Source of the DNA: Circinella umbellata
Taxonomy: Eukaryota > Mucoromycota > Mucoromycetes > Mucorales > Lichtheimiaceae
NCBI GenBank assembly: GCA_025093555.1
Contig: JAIWNF010000016.1
Span: 682,001 to 746,000, forward strand
Direction of reading: 5' to 3'
Length of the DNA stretch: 64,000 nucleotides
Positions 46,722 to 60,161 of the stretch are shown here, piece after piece; the stretch's first letter is position 1; each line of letters opens with the position of its first letter. Below the pieces are notes generated by a model. The model did not search any database, was not told where the DNA came from, and worked only from the letters and a program-made list of their open reading frames with translations. The translations under genes and the position numbers were made by a program.

Positions 46722-48724
46722 ATGACACAAACAATGGACGACATCATGTCCCAAATGACTCTTAACAAAGAAGTCGATCAAGAATGTCAATCAGAGATGA
46801 CTTCAACACTTCGTCAACAACAATCTCATTACCTTGCACGTTACAACCAGCAATGGCACCAAGTAGCAACCATGGTATCCATGACGACAAGAGGGATTAC
46901 ATCATATTACCAAACATTTGATGACGTGATAAAACCAGCAGGGAAACTCATTGATTTTATTACTCTTTTACCATACGAAATGACATCAGCGATCCTGGAA
47001 AAACTTACACTAAGAGACCTTCTGGAATGCATCAATGTGAGCCGTGAGTGGCACATGCGTATTTTAAATACACCAAGTTTATGGCATGAAATTACGATAA
47101 CTGACGATCAATATCCACTAATTCCTATGTTAACGCGGATTGGTGAGCACATTCGAAAATATATGCTTTATAACTGTGGACAAAAAATTATTGGCGGTAG
47201 TCTTAATATGATGTTTTACAGATGTATGAGTAATGTTAAAACCCTCGGTAAGTAATTCTGAGAATAGTTGAGCTGGGCTTTTATTTATTTTTTATGGTTT
47301 ATTAATTATTATACAATATATTACATTTTACCTTTTCTTTTCTGTGAAACCAAGTCTGGGAGAACTGTCTGTGTGATGATATAAACATCCTCGATGCTTT
47401 ACAATATTTAAATGGATCATTAACAGAATTGATCTTATACGCCGATCAAGACCATTTGTATTCACCTCCCCATTATTTAGCAATATTACGCGTTTGTCCA
47501 AATTTAAAACGTCTCAGTGTTTCCTTACCACATAGTCACATGGCTCTACTTGACGATCCGCCCGTGTTACCAAGAAACAACAACTTAGAACTTACCCATT
47601 TGAATTGGACAACTGGTTCTTTTTTAACGCAAGAAGATATTCATCCTTTGTTACTTGCTTGCCCAAAGCTACGGTACCTTCAACTTGGCTGCTTCGCCGG
47701 AGTTATGAATCTCCTTTTTAAACCAGGTGGTGAGAACTCATCACAATTACGTTACCTTAGTATTGATAGCGTTGCTGAAAGCTGTGAACCTGATTTGGAT
47801 TATTGGGATGACGACGATTACGAACAAGACAGCAAAATGTATATAGCACCATCAGAACAGCAAAGCTTTTTACGAGCGCTTTCATTACATTGTACAGATG
47901 CCAGCTCTTGGAATATCATCAAAGTTGTTCTCTCACAGGAGAAAAACGTGCTTGAAAAGCTAACTGTGTACCACGATTATGATGGTTTTGATGCAGGCCA
48001 TCTAATCCAGAACTTTCGTGGGAACTTGCTGAATTTCTATGGGGGTGATGGTTGGACTGACTGTGCCGAACTTGACGCAACTCTTATTAGTCACGAAGAT
48101 GTCAGTGACAGTGATCATAGTACGCCAACAACGCCAACATCATTGACATCGATATCATACCCGCGATTGTGGCATATCCATGCAACATATAACTTGACTG
48201 ATAAAGAAGACGATATAGCAGCTCTTATTATTGCTTTGAGAAATAATACAAGAAGCAACAAATTATCTGCGTCGTCACACAGAATCACAAGGCTTCGACT
48301 CGCAAAAGTACCTGCTTACGGGGAAATAATTTTACCTCTTTTACTGGAACTCCCATCATTACAAGCAATCAAATTGGAACAGTGTTTATTTTATACGGAA
48401 ATGTTGATTCAATTTGCAAAACAATTGGCCAGCCGAAAACGTGATATATCTCCATTGAATTATCTTGGATTTGATTCAGTGCATGGATTGACGGATGATG
48501 TTATTATGGAATTGGCAAATGTTCCTGGACTCAAAAAAATTAAGTTATCTCAATGTGATTATATTACGGATAAATCAATATGCCATCTTGTGAATCAATC
48601 AGTATTATCAAGCTCCTCGAATTTAGAGGATCTGGACCTTTTTCAATGCAAGCAGGTCACCTGGGATACTATAAATCATGTTCAAGATATTTTGGATGAG
48701 AAAAGATATTACTCCGGTTGCTAA
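46722..48724 (+). CDS. F-box/LRR protein, copy 2 (631 aa)
   Basis: Exons 46722-47247 and 47355-48724 join in phase 1 (KTL/VWENCLC; the acceptor is CCAAG, less usual than TAG). The F-box is at ~79-125 (DFITLLPYEMTSAILEKL, SREWHMRILNTPSLWHEI). LRRs follow (ILRVCPNLKRLSVSLP, LLACPKLRYLQLG, PGLKKIKLSQCDYITDKS, LEDLDLFQCKQVTWDTI). The second exon has exactly the same length as that of the paralogue at 18.0-20.0 kb, and the intron position is conserved. Sequence divergence is much greater than between the TPR/F-box copies, so this duplication is older. Presumed SCF substrate adaptor. Confidence 0.88.
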
Positions 48725-50761
48725 GGTAGCGTTTGTTTATAAGCCTCATCTCCCTCTCACCCCCAAAAAAACTATTTATACCTGTTGTTTATAGGAAAAG
48801 AGAAAATTATTATTATTACCCGCGAAGTCCCAACCCCAACCCCAGTACACATAATTTACCTTGTATGTATAGATATTTGTACAGCTGGATTCTGTTCAAT
48901 GTCATTTCTGTGTTCTTTTTTTAATTTTTTTGTCTTATCACATAGCAGCTTTGATGTAAAAGCAACCCATCTCTTGTTTTAAATTGTATATATATAAATA
49001 TGTATCATATATAAGTGAAGTATTATATTGTTATTATAAAAATCTATTTGTTAAGTTATCACGTTTTGTAAGTATTACAAAAATTTTAATTCTATTATAG
49101 TAAATAGATATGGTTTGGTTTGTGATTGTACAACTTTTTGTATAAACCTTTTTTGTAATGTTTGATATGTTTTTTCGTGCCGTGAATTCATCCGATTTTG
49201 TTTGGTTAGAAATTGCTTTCAGCCTAAACACTGTGCATTAAGTAAGGATAACACTGTTATCGTATTCTGTTATATACATTTTTATTTCAATTTTACTGAG
49301 TGAATGATTCTCCGTCTTTCATTACTCAATTTATTTTACATCCCTTGGCATATAATTGATTTTTCTGTAACACTTGCAGATTTATGAAGTACTAAACTGT
49401 CTGCATCACGAAACAGCTACAGTATTATCTTGTTTCTCTTTAGTCTAAAAATTATTCTACCCAATGTGCATAACAAATCGAAGGGTATTAAATTATAACC
49501 GAGAAGTTATCCTACTAATTACAAAACCTTTTTGATCCGCATAAAACTGCAAGACGAAATGCTAAAATTCGAGAAAAAATTAAAGTGATCTTTTTATAAA
49601 AATAGTTGTTTGTAGTAGAGGTACATAAAATTAAGTTATAATTTTGTACAACCATTTTTTATTAGAGGAGCTGCTCACAATCCACTAACATTTTCAATTT
49701 TTTTTTTAAAAAAAAATGCACCTTTATTGGTTTTCATGAATGCATATTGACATTGCGCTTGTTTCAATAATTCCATCCGCATAATTATAGTAATCATTGG
49801 TAAATAAGGTGTTCACAACACGATGAAAAAGGCTCGGGTAACGGGAATATAAAATATTGGAGTTGAGTAAAAAAAATCCAGCACTGGATTCTTGTTGAGT
49901 AGTTTCACCTTTCAAATAAACTTACTTCTTTCTCACTAAGAATAATAATTCACGATCAAAAGTCTTATATCTAAAAATAATATAATTTCCGTTCTAATAT
50001 AATTACTGGTATAAGACGATAGCATTGCTGTATGAAAACTAAAGAAATATTCTAATTAGTCAATAGTCTGTGTACTAGGACACATACATTAGTACTAGTG
50101 GAAGATAAAATTTGGCAGTAAAATAATTAAAGTCATTACAATTGAGGTACACATATAATAAAGTATTTATTGTAAATCTATATTACTTTGTGGGTTAAAA
50201 GTCAGAGTTGCCCTACTTTAGTCTTAGCTATAATACAATTATAGTGTCATTGTGTAGTTAATAATTACCCCCCATCACAGCTTTTGTTTGATTTAAGCAA
50301 TTTGTAAGCATCTAAAGGTTTTAATAGCACATGGGCAAAATATTTTGTAAACGTTATTATATGGAAGTCAACCGTGGTCATGTAATTACTATTCCTTTTT
50401 TTCAACCCGACTTTATAGCTATAAATAGAAACTCTTTTGACGCGATCATATTTAGAGCGAAAAAAGTGCTTAACGATTATTATTGTAATTTATGTATATC
50501 TATTATCTATCAGTTCATCCGGTGTTATATATATATTTATTCGTTTATATACAGTTTTCATTTAGTAAGATTGTAATATTACTACACTATTATTATTATT
50601 GAGCATACATAATGTTTTGATATAAGATGAACTGATTAGAATACTTTTTTTTATGAAAATGATATATACTAGGTATCACAATTTGTAAAAGAAAAAAAAG
50701 TACTAAATGATAAGCAAGCGCCATCATTTACAAGTAAAAACCACCATTAAAAAAACCCCTG
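48725..50761. other. Gene-poor interval
   Basis: 3' flank of F-box/LRR copy 2, then AT-rich DNA. Two short frames look somewhat protein-like but have no support: minus 49915-49724 (NSNILYSRYPSLFHRVVNTL) and plus 50331-50576 (MEVNRGHVITIPFFQPDFIA). They are not called as genes. Confidence 0.45.
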
Positions 50762-51442
50762 CACCACGGCTAAAATGAGTAGTAGAAATGAATGGATTTC
50801 CATGAATCTGTATGATCACTATTGACATGAAATTCTATGAAATGTGTCAGTTCATGGAGATCCATAGATCTATGCAAAGTCATAGATATTCAGTCATATC
50901 CATTACCTATTTATAAGCAGATTCATTCCTAGTTTCTAAATGATATATATTTTACTTTATGAGCATATACATTATACTGCAGATATAACATGGTTGAGAC
51001 CACTTGTACTATATTAGGATAGGCACTTTGAATAATAAAATTTTCTTTTTGTGGGTCATTAACTATGTGAGATAATGAGAAAAGTAGTAAAAGAAGTGCG
51101 TGGGAATACTACTTCTCGTCAAACGGTCATGGGTTCACGAAGTATAAGTATGCCATTTCATAGATTATCACTCATATTTACAAAGCATGCATTTTCATTC
51201 ATATTCATAGGTATTTTTTCATAGATATTTGTTCAGTTTTATGCAAATTCATATATCATTCAGAGCCATACATTGTCACTCAGATTCATTAATTTTTGTA
51301 ATAGAGATTCATGGATTTATTTTTATGAAGATGAATATTTGTCTTTTTTCATGCATATTCATAGAGAAGCATGGCATTTCATAACCTATAAATTCATATT
51401 CATAGAGAATTAGGTAATTGCATGCAATTTTTAGCCGTGGTG
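50762..51442. mobile_element. 681-bp TIR element (CACCACGG family), copy 2
   Basis: Left terminus CACCACGGCTAAAATGAG, right terminus reverse-complementing to CACCACGGCTAAAAATT, flanked by CTG on both sides (50759-50761 and 51443-51445). Collinear over its length with 14873-15556, in the same orientation. No transposase frame. Confidence 0.85.
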
Positions 51443-51445
51443 CTG

Positions 51446-54400
51446 ATAACTAACCTTCTTTCAAGTACCAGTATTTATTTTCTAATGTTTGAACTAATAA
51501 TGAGAATCGCATTAAGTTTGTGATAGGTGGCAGAAATATTGTTAATGTATGATGTTTAAAATCACATATATAAAAGTGATACGTAAATTAAAGCGTAATC
51601 TTTAATTCAAAGTACTAAGTCAAATTACATAGGAAGAAAATGTGTTACTTTAACAATGATAAACAAATATGTATCTGTGGATATTCAATTTATATAAAAT
51701 AGTGAAATGAGTTCCCAAAAGCTAGTACATTACTTTAATAGGATAATAATTTTTCAAAATTAGAATTAACTATTCTATCACTATATAATAATCGTCTGCT
51801 TATTTATATGTGTTAAACATGAAGCACGAGAGTATTCAACAACAGAAATGTCTACTATATAATCTTAATGTTCTATAATATGATAGTTTGAAAATTATTT
51901 TTATTATATTATACGCCTAATAATAAACATTTTAGCTTTCCCTGTCACTAAATAACTAGGTATCATTTATACCAAAATAGAAATAAGTATCAATACAGCA
52001 AGTCAAAAATATACACCAAGTACTAGAAATTGAAATATATTATAAAAGCTTACCCTTTTTTTTATTTTTATTCTTCTCATCAACTATTTAACAGCTAATA
52101 TACAAATATTTTTCGGGTTTGATACATGGTGCAAAGAAACTGATTTTTCCACTATGACACGTTTCTAAGCATTGTTGATATATTTCTTGAGAAATAGTTT
52201 TAATACCAGAGATAGGATCGATCAAAATGATAGTAATAAGGGTCAATAACGTAACGTAAAAATGAACAAGTTGATAAAATTGTACATCATAATAGTAATG
52301 CTTTAATATAGTAAAAAAAACAGAGATAGAAACATTAAAAGAGAGTGAAACGATTCTTTTTTATAACTTTTTTTTTTGAAAGATAGGGGTAGTTAATTTA
52401 TTAGGTATATTCAAATATTCTCCCGTTCATGTATATTTTCAAAGGAGTAAAACAATAAAAGATTAAACACGGTGATTCCTTTACAAAAATCTAATACAGT
52501 TATAGAAAAGAAGAATGTGTAAAAGAATACGTCCGAACAGATTAGCTACTTTCATATAGCTATACCTCCAAAGCCATTCTACACTCGACCATATACGTAA
52601 TGAGTTTGAAATGAAAGTTTGGATTTGATGCATGATATAGTGGATATTTTACACCCATGATTTCTATATATAAAAGACGATAATAAATATTTACCTCCGT
52701 TGGGTGCTTCTTTATTTATCTTATTTAAAGAGTTGTTACGAGTTTTACGTACATAAAAAAAGAAAACTGGCCAGCTTCTCATGAGCACTGTAGCTAAATC
52801 TAAATAATGTATATTTATAACAAAAAAATGTTTTAGCTCTTTCTAAATACATTATTATATTAATAAACACACTCATTAGTGTATCAATAATGATTTTTTT
52901 GGCGATAATATTTACGTAATATATATAAAAAAAAAGTTGAACTTGACAAAAATGATTCTCGAATAATAATTTAATAGTATAAGCTTTTATGCAAATTCGT
53001 CTCATTGTTTTTCTCAGCTATTAATTAATAAAATTTTATTTTTTATCATTGGTTAGTAACATTAGATTAAATGTGCTTTCGGTGTTCTTACAGCCACCGT
53101 GTGTTATAACGCTAAGCTTTTTGACAGGTCTGAGAAGGCCTAGGTGGTAAAATATGATCAACTCTTTATAGCAATATTGTATTCGAAAAGGTATGGAAAA
53201 AACATCGCTATATCGAGCTCGCAGATGATTTTCTCTAATACATACGTAAATATACAGTAGCTCGGTGGTTTTCCTTTTTACACTAGATTAATCATGATAT
53301 ACTTCAATCAGTCTAGTAACCAATAAACGTTTACTATACCAACAAGTTTACTAAGTGGTTCATCGGTGAGTATATTATACTATTTTAGTTTCCAAGTCAA
53401 ATGGTAATACTACCATTACTGAAACAAGGGTACGTGCACCTTCTTTCCTGGCTCGTATAATGCGAAAATATTTACTATCACTCAATAGTGGGTAACAGTG
53501 GAATAATATCGCCTGCGCATGTCCATGACCACTAAATGGAAAGTACTTGATATACTCTGATACATATAATACTTTCAAATATAAACATAACTATGTAACG
53601 GGCAAAGCTCATAAACAAAAGACCTATTTTTTAATTTGTAGTGATGTCTTGACCATATTTTTTTTTAATTGGTTATAACAAATAATAATTTCTCGTCTAT
53701 TAAATCCGGAGTTATATCAACGGCATCATGAACTGGATAGATAAAAATAAAACCTTTCTTAAAAAAAACCGCATACCTTATCACAGTAATACGTATGATT
53801 ACTAGGACCTTTTTTTAAAAAAAAATAGATGAAAACGGAAACCAAACCTTGATTTATAACTCCTGATCCAACATAGCCTATAAAATTGTCAATTACCTAA
53901 ACAATATTTTTTTAATAACTAAAGAGCACAGTAACTCGCTCTTTTTGAATATAACGAACACTAACCAATATCTACTATAGACAAGCAACAATTTCTATGC
54001 CAACATTACGTTATTTATACATTCTTTTATTATTCAAAGGGGTTATATTTAGAGCTTGTCCAAATAAAATATAGGATTCAAATAGTATAATGTCGGCGCG
54101 TTTTAAACAGAAATAAATAATAGATTATTACCACAAAATAAAAAGAATGTATTCTCATCTATAAGCAAAACTATAATATTGAAAATGGTTGATGTATGAC
54201 TCCACAAGGTTTTGGAGACTCTACGTAGCTTCAAATTTGTCCTTTTGGCTCAATTTATTCAGGAAATGACCAATATAAGGAAGTTTGTGTACCCAGTAAT
54301 GTTTAATTTATTCATAACGTTCAGTTAGCTTTCCATAGTGTACACATTGATTCTTCATTTTATACCTCATGTGCCTCAACAATTCTTGTATACCATATAT

Positions 54401-55321
54401 AACATTTGACGTTCGAACAACATCTCTGGACAATATTTTTTAAAGATGCCAATGATACTTCTAATTTTACCATTAAGTGTTAAATATTATATATAATACA
54501 CTAACACTAACAATTTTATACTGCCTTATAATATCAGACATAATATCGATTGCTTCAATAATAGTATAACGTAAATTTCATATACCCCAATAGCTTATAA
54601 GAACATGAGGATATATCTGCTTACTGTGCCCCTTTTTTTGTAATCGCTAATGAATATAGTTCCTTAAGCATACAAATATTTATTGATCAAGGTATGTCTT
54701 ATTACATTAATTTAGGTGATAGCCGCCATTATAAATATACATCAACCTATATATAGGTAAGTATCTTCAATTCTGCGGTACTGCAAATAGGCGATACTCT
54801 TTTTCGGTAGTAGTCAGACAGGAGGCCGACGGAAAGTCATGACCACCATCATCGTGAACCATAGAAAATTAAAGTCATCCCAACTAGCAGTGCGCTACAC
54901 ATACGTCTAAAAAACCACATCACTCACATCTATTCTTTTTTCAGTAAATGTTTTCGAAAATTCTCACGTTATCTTTTTTTGAGAAAGGTATTTAAGGTAT
55001 TATAAAAAAACAGTCTCTTATTTTAATACTGATATGAATCTCTATGACAAGATTACACTTGACATTAGTTGGACAATACGTTCTGTTGCTAAGCTAGCAA
55101 ATAATAAGCCTAACATTACTCTTGAATTATCACATTTATAAAAATCAATAATGTTTATTGATGAATTCCTGAACCTATCAAAGAATAAGCATTATTCTTG
55201 GACTACTCGTTCAGTTTTTTAATAATACAAAAAGAATGAGGAGACCAGAAAATGCATTTTTCTATTTTTATTATATTATTACATTTCCCACTGTATCAAT
55301 ATGGCAATGCCAAAGTAGGAT
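51446..55321. other. Gene-poor interval
   Basis: Nearly 4 kb of AT-rich DNA. The only notable frame is minus 53578-53375 (YIKYFPFSGHGHAQAILFHC, then RARKEGARTLVSVMVVLPFD), 67 codons with no recognisable family or splice context. I see no RNA gene. Confidence 0.5.
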
Positions 55322-55372
55322 TTTAAACGAGCTTCTTCTTTTATCATCTGATATACCTAAATAGCCAAAAAA
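55322..55372 (-). pseudogene. Glutathione S-transferase relic
   Basis: On the minus strand, TTTTTTGGCTATTTAGGTAT followed by ATCAGATGATAAAAGAAGAA aligns with the start of the last exon of the two GST genes (the part encoding FADFQVYHMIKEDK), giving VYQMIKEEAR with a 2-nt deletion before it. Homology covers only about 50 bp and no other exon could be traced. Confidence 0.45.
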
Positions 55373-55990
55373 TATCACTACTGCGACAACAATAGTACGA
55401 TTTACTGTACCCAAACTTTTGCTATTATTTTTTTTATGAAAATCTGCTTTTGAAAATAAATATCATGAAACTTTTTCTCATTTACACATATGAAATAGTA
55501 TGTTCTTTATTACCATAAATCTTAACCCTCAAATTTTAGATCTAGATATAATTAATCTTTTGTATTTTCATATTATGTATTTATAGTAGTAAATAAACAA
55601 AGATGGTGTTATTACACATTACATACAGTCTATAAAAGTAATCACTTATATTCAGCTCAACCTGAATTTCTTGGGCCAAGTTTCAAGTTTTTCTTTTGTA
55701 CATTATAGTCATACAAATCTGTATATATAAAAATAAAAGCTTGTCGCTATAATACACCCGCTTGACAATTGTTTACCGCTATAACTTGGCATAAATAGTT
55801 AATTTCATGGCAAAAAGTTCTTACGTAATCTTTAGAAATACCTTATTTAGAGTATTCCGTAACATACATGCTTTATATCACGCTACTTGGAATGAGGCTC
55901 AGCAAATAATGCCAAATATTAGCTCTTTGTGAACTTGAGGCCAAGACACTGGAACGCGGGAAAATTAGGACCGAAACATAACACTATACA
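55373..55990. other. Promoter-side spacer of the monooxygenase gene
   Basis: AT-rich, with no gene seen. The TATA box of the next gene lies at its end. Confidence 0.5.
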
Positions 55991-55998
55991 TATATAAA
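55991..55998 (+). promoter_or_regulatory. TATA box of the monooxygenase gene
   Basis: TATATAAA, 95 nt before the chosen ATG at 56093. Confidence 0.6.
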
Positions 55999-56092
55999 CC
56001 TTACTGTGAAAATCAAACCAACAACTTTTTTTTTTCTTTATCTCTCTCCTGTTTTTCTAAAAATACGTATCAGCACCGAAAAAAAAAAACAA

Positions 56093-57437
56093 ATGTCATT
56101 AGATAAAAAAGTTCTTATTGTAGGTGGTGGTCTTGGTGGTCTGGCCTTAGCCAATGTATTAAAACATCAAGAAATACCCTATAAGGTCTTTGAACGCGAT
56201 AGTTCCCCTGATAATCGAAGTCAAGGTTTTTCACTCAGTGTTCATTTATGTTTGCCAGCATTGAAATCGGGTATAGATTCTATCAAGTACGCAACTTTGG
56301 GTGAAAAAGCAGCTGTGGATCGTGACCATCCACGACACGCCGATGCTTGTCTTGTTGATGGCAATACAGGAAAACGTCTATTTACCTTGCCATCCGAAGG
56401 AGGCACTGATGCATTTCGTGTCAATAGAGAACGATTTCGAAATTGGCTTTTGGAAGATATTGATGTTGAATGGAACAAACGTCTTGATTATTACAAGGTT
56501 TTAGACAACAAGAATGGTGTTAAAGTTATTTTTACCGATGGTACGAGTGAACATGGGAGTCTTCTTGTTGGTGCCGATGGTGTTCATTCTCAAACTTATC
56601 GTCAACTTATTGGTCCCAATGAGTTTGACAAGACAACAACTGTCAATCCTGTCAAAATATTGAATTGTAGTTATTGGATCGATTCAACATTTCGTCGGGA
56701 AATTGAAGAAACGCTATCATTTTCCCATATGATGGGGTCGGCTAGTAGTAGTGAGGAGGCAAAGCATTCGATTTGTATATTCGCTTCACTGTTGGACCAT
56801 GATAATACAAAAAAAGAAAAACCATATGAAATTCTCTGGAGTATTTCTTGTATGGATGATGACGAACCAACGTTTGAAACAGATCAAGAAAGATTGAAAC
56901 AAGCCAAGGATTGGATACGTAAATCTGGATTTAAAGGATTATTGGGTCGATTGGTATTGGAGACGCCAGAAAATGCTAAAGTAACACCTTTACAAGTGAC
57001 AGAACGACTACCTCATCCAAAAATGGATACGTTGCGTGGTGATCCTATTGTTCTTATTGGTGATAGTATTCATAAAATGAGTCAGTTTAAAGGTGTTGGT
57101 ATGTAATACAATGAATAAATAAAATTGAAAAAAAAGGGAGAAGTATGCTTATATATTTATTTATATTTATATATTATTACAAATATACAAAGGCGCAAAT
57201 CATGCTATTTTAGATGCTTGCTTATTGGGTGCGGAACTTACGCAAGTTCACAAGGGAGAAAAAACATTGGATCAAGCCATTGATATATACTACAAGGAAA
57301 TGTTACCAAGAGGTCGGAAAGCTGTTGAAGAGTCACATCAAGCAGTTGAAATCATGCATGCATCACGTGCTCAAATTAATGGGTTTGTTAGTGCTATGGC
57401 CAATGCAAGAGAACAAAGAAAAGACCAAGAAAATTAA
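56093..57437 (+). CDS. FAD-dependent monooxygenase (group A type)
   Basis: Exons 56093-57098 and 57193-57437 join in phase 1 (FKGVG/ANHAI) to give 416 aa. An upstream in-frame ATG at 56006 exists, but it would add a hydrophobic, low-complexity leader; MSLDKKVLIVGGGLGGLALA starts the Rossmann fold directly and follows an A-rich leader. FAD sites: GGGLGG at ~12, the Glu in VFERD, the DG motif VGADGVHSQTYRQL, and the GD motif LIGDSIHKMSQFKGVGANHA, where Ser stands at the usual Pro position. Family role: NAD(P)H- and FAD-dependent hydroxylation of aromatic or similar small molecules. No signal or membrane anchor; substrate unknown. Confidence 0.88.
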
Positions 57438-58424
57438 AGTAACGGTACTATTACGTGATGCTAGTGAAGTTTCAACCCTTCTCTTCAAGACTATTCGGAT
57501 ACTTTGAAAACCATTTGGAAATTTTTATAATTAGAGGATTAAGGACACAAAATATATACCAACATCTATCAATATCCCAATCTTCAATTTGTAACATTAC
57601 CCAGTATTTACTTATTTTCACATATGTAACCAGGAAGTAATATCAAACATAAAAATCTAATCATTATATATTTGTTTGAGGTACCAATCAGATCTTTTCT
57701 TACATAACACGTTTTCTGAAAAATAATGTGGACAAAAAGAAAACATCCATCACATAGATAGGTATCGTCGACCGATATATTCTTCGTAACTGAGAATCAA
57801 AAGATATATAAAGAAAAGCAATGATTTGACCATTTGGTTTTTTTTACGTATGCAGAGTAATTTTGAATTTTTAACGCTGTTGTTACTCTAAATTCACGCT
57901 TGATCAACTTAATAAACTTACGACGTGAAGAACTTTTAAATAAATGGTATAAAAAAAATCGTCAGTTAGTTATACTATACTACTTTGTGTGACTTATGTT
58001 TCCCATTTACTAACAATATTTGATTTTGAGCATCCCATAATTCTATTGGATTCATATGTTTCACTTTTCATGCCATCTAGCATACCGATAATTTAATCGG
58101 CTAATGAAAAAAAAAACAGAACAAGAGATAACAACAGAAAAATTTAATAATGATAATGATAATGATGATAATAAAGGAATATTAATAAAAAAAGTTTTTA
58201 TTTTAAAAAAAAAGAAAGAACAAGAAACACGATCTATACAGATATATTATATAAATATATATACTTTAAACAATTTTTTTTTCTGTGTTTTGGGAGCGGA
58301 TACCACTTAGTGTGGGTGGATGTTATTTTTTTTTAAAAAAAAAAAAGACAAATATTTTGAAGGGGGAGAACGGGGAGAGAGAAATTAAGGGAGGGGGGAT
58401 ATAAACTTTTATTTTTTTTTTCAT
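57438..58424. other. Convergent intergenic region
   Basis: Separates the convergent monooxygenase and DAHP synthase genes. Homopolymer A/T runs and a short (GATAAT)n patch near 58149-58170; no gene. Confidence 0.6.
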
Positions 58425-59649
<1,225 letters not shown>

Positions 59650-60161
59650 GATGATATATAAGTTTGTTATGTAGAAAGTAAGAGAAAAAGTTAAAAGAAA
59701 AAAAAGAAAGAAAAAAAAAAAAAAAAAGATCTGTGCAAGATATTAAAAAAAATCGTTATCGCAGTCTCATTTACAGCCAAAAAGATGAATGACTCATTGG
59801 CTGTAATTATTTCATTGACACACACAAAAACCACAAATTTTTTTTTTAGAAAGATCGGCAAAAAAATAAACACGCACAATCATACATATTTTATGCATAA
59901 GCAAATAAACATCCATTATCATCAACTATCTGCTATTCTTAGAAAAAATATATATTTCAAATAATTATAATGATAATAATATATAATTAAATATAAAAAA
60001 AAGGGATATATAAGAGTACTTTATTACAAAAAAAGAAAAAGAAGAAAAAAGAATGGACAATAAACAATAAGTAATAGGTTGTAAAAGAAAAGAAAAATAT
60101 AAGTCTGTGTGCGAATAAGGAACGAAGGATAAATAATATATAAAAAAGAGAGAAAAAAAAA
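59650..60161. other. Spacer between two minus-strand genes
   Basis: Promoter of DAHP synthase and 3' flank of the F-box/WD40 gene. Long A/T homopolymer runs (for example 59700-59727); no gene. Confidence 0.6.

Noticed and set aside
53375..53578. 67-codon minus-strand frame of balanced composition
   Set aside because: No recognised family, no neighbouring exon; kept only as a remark in the gene-poor interval.
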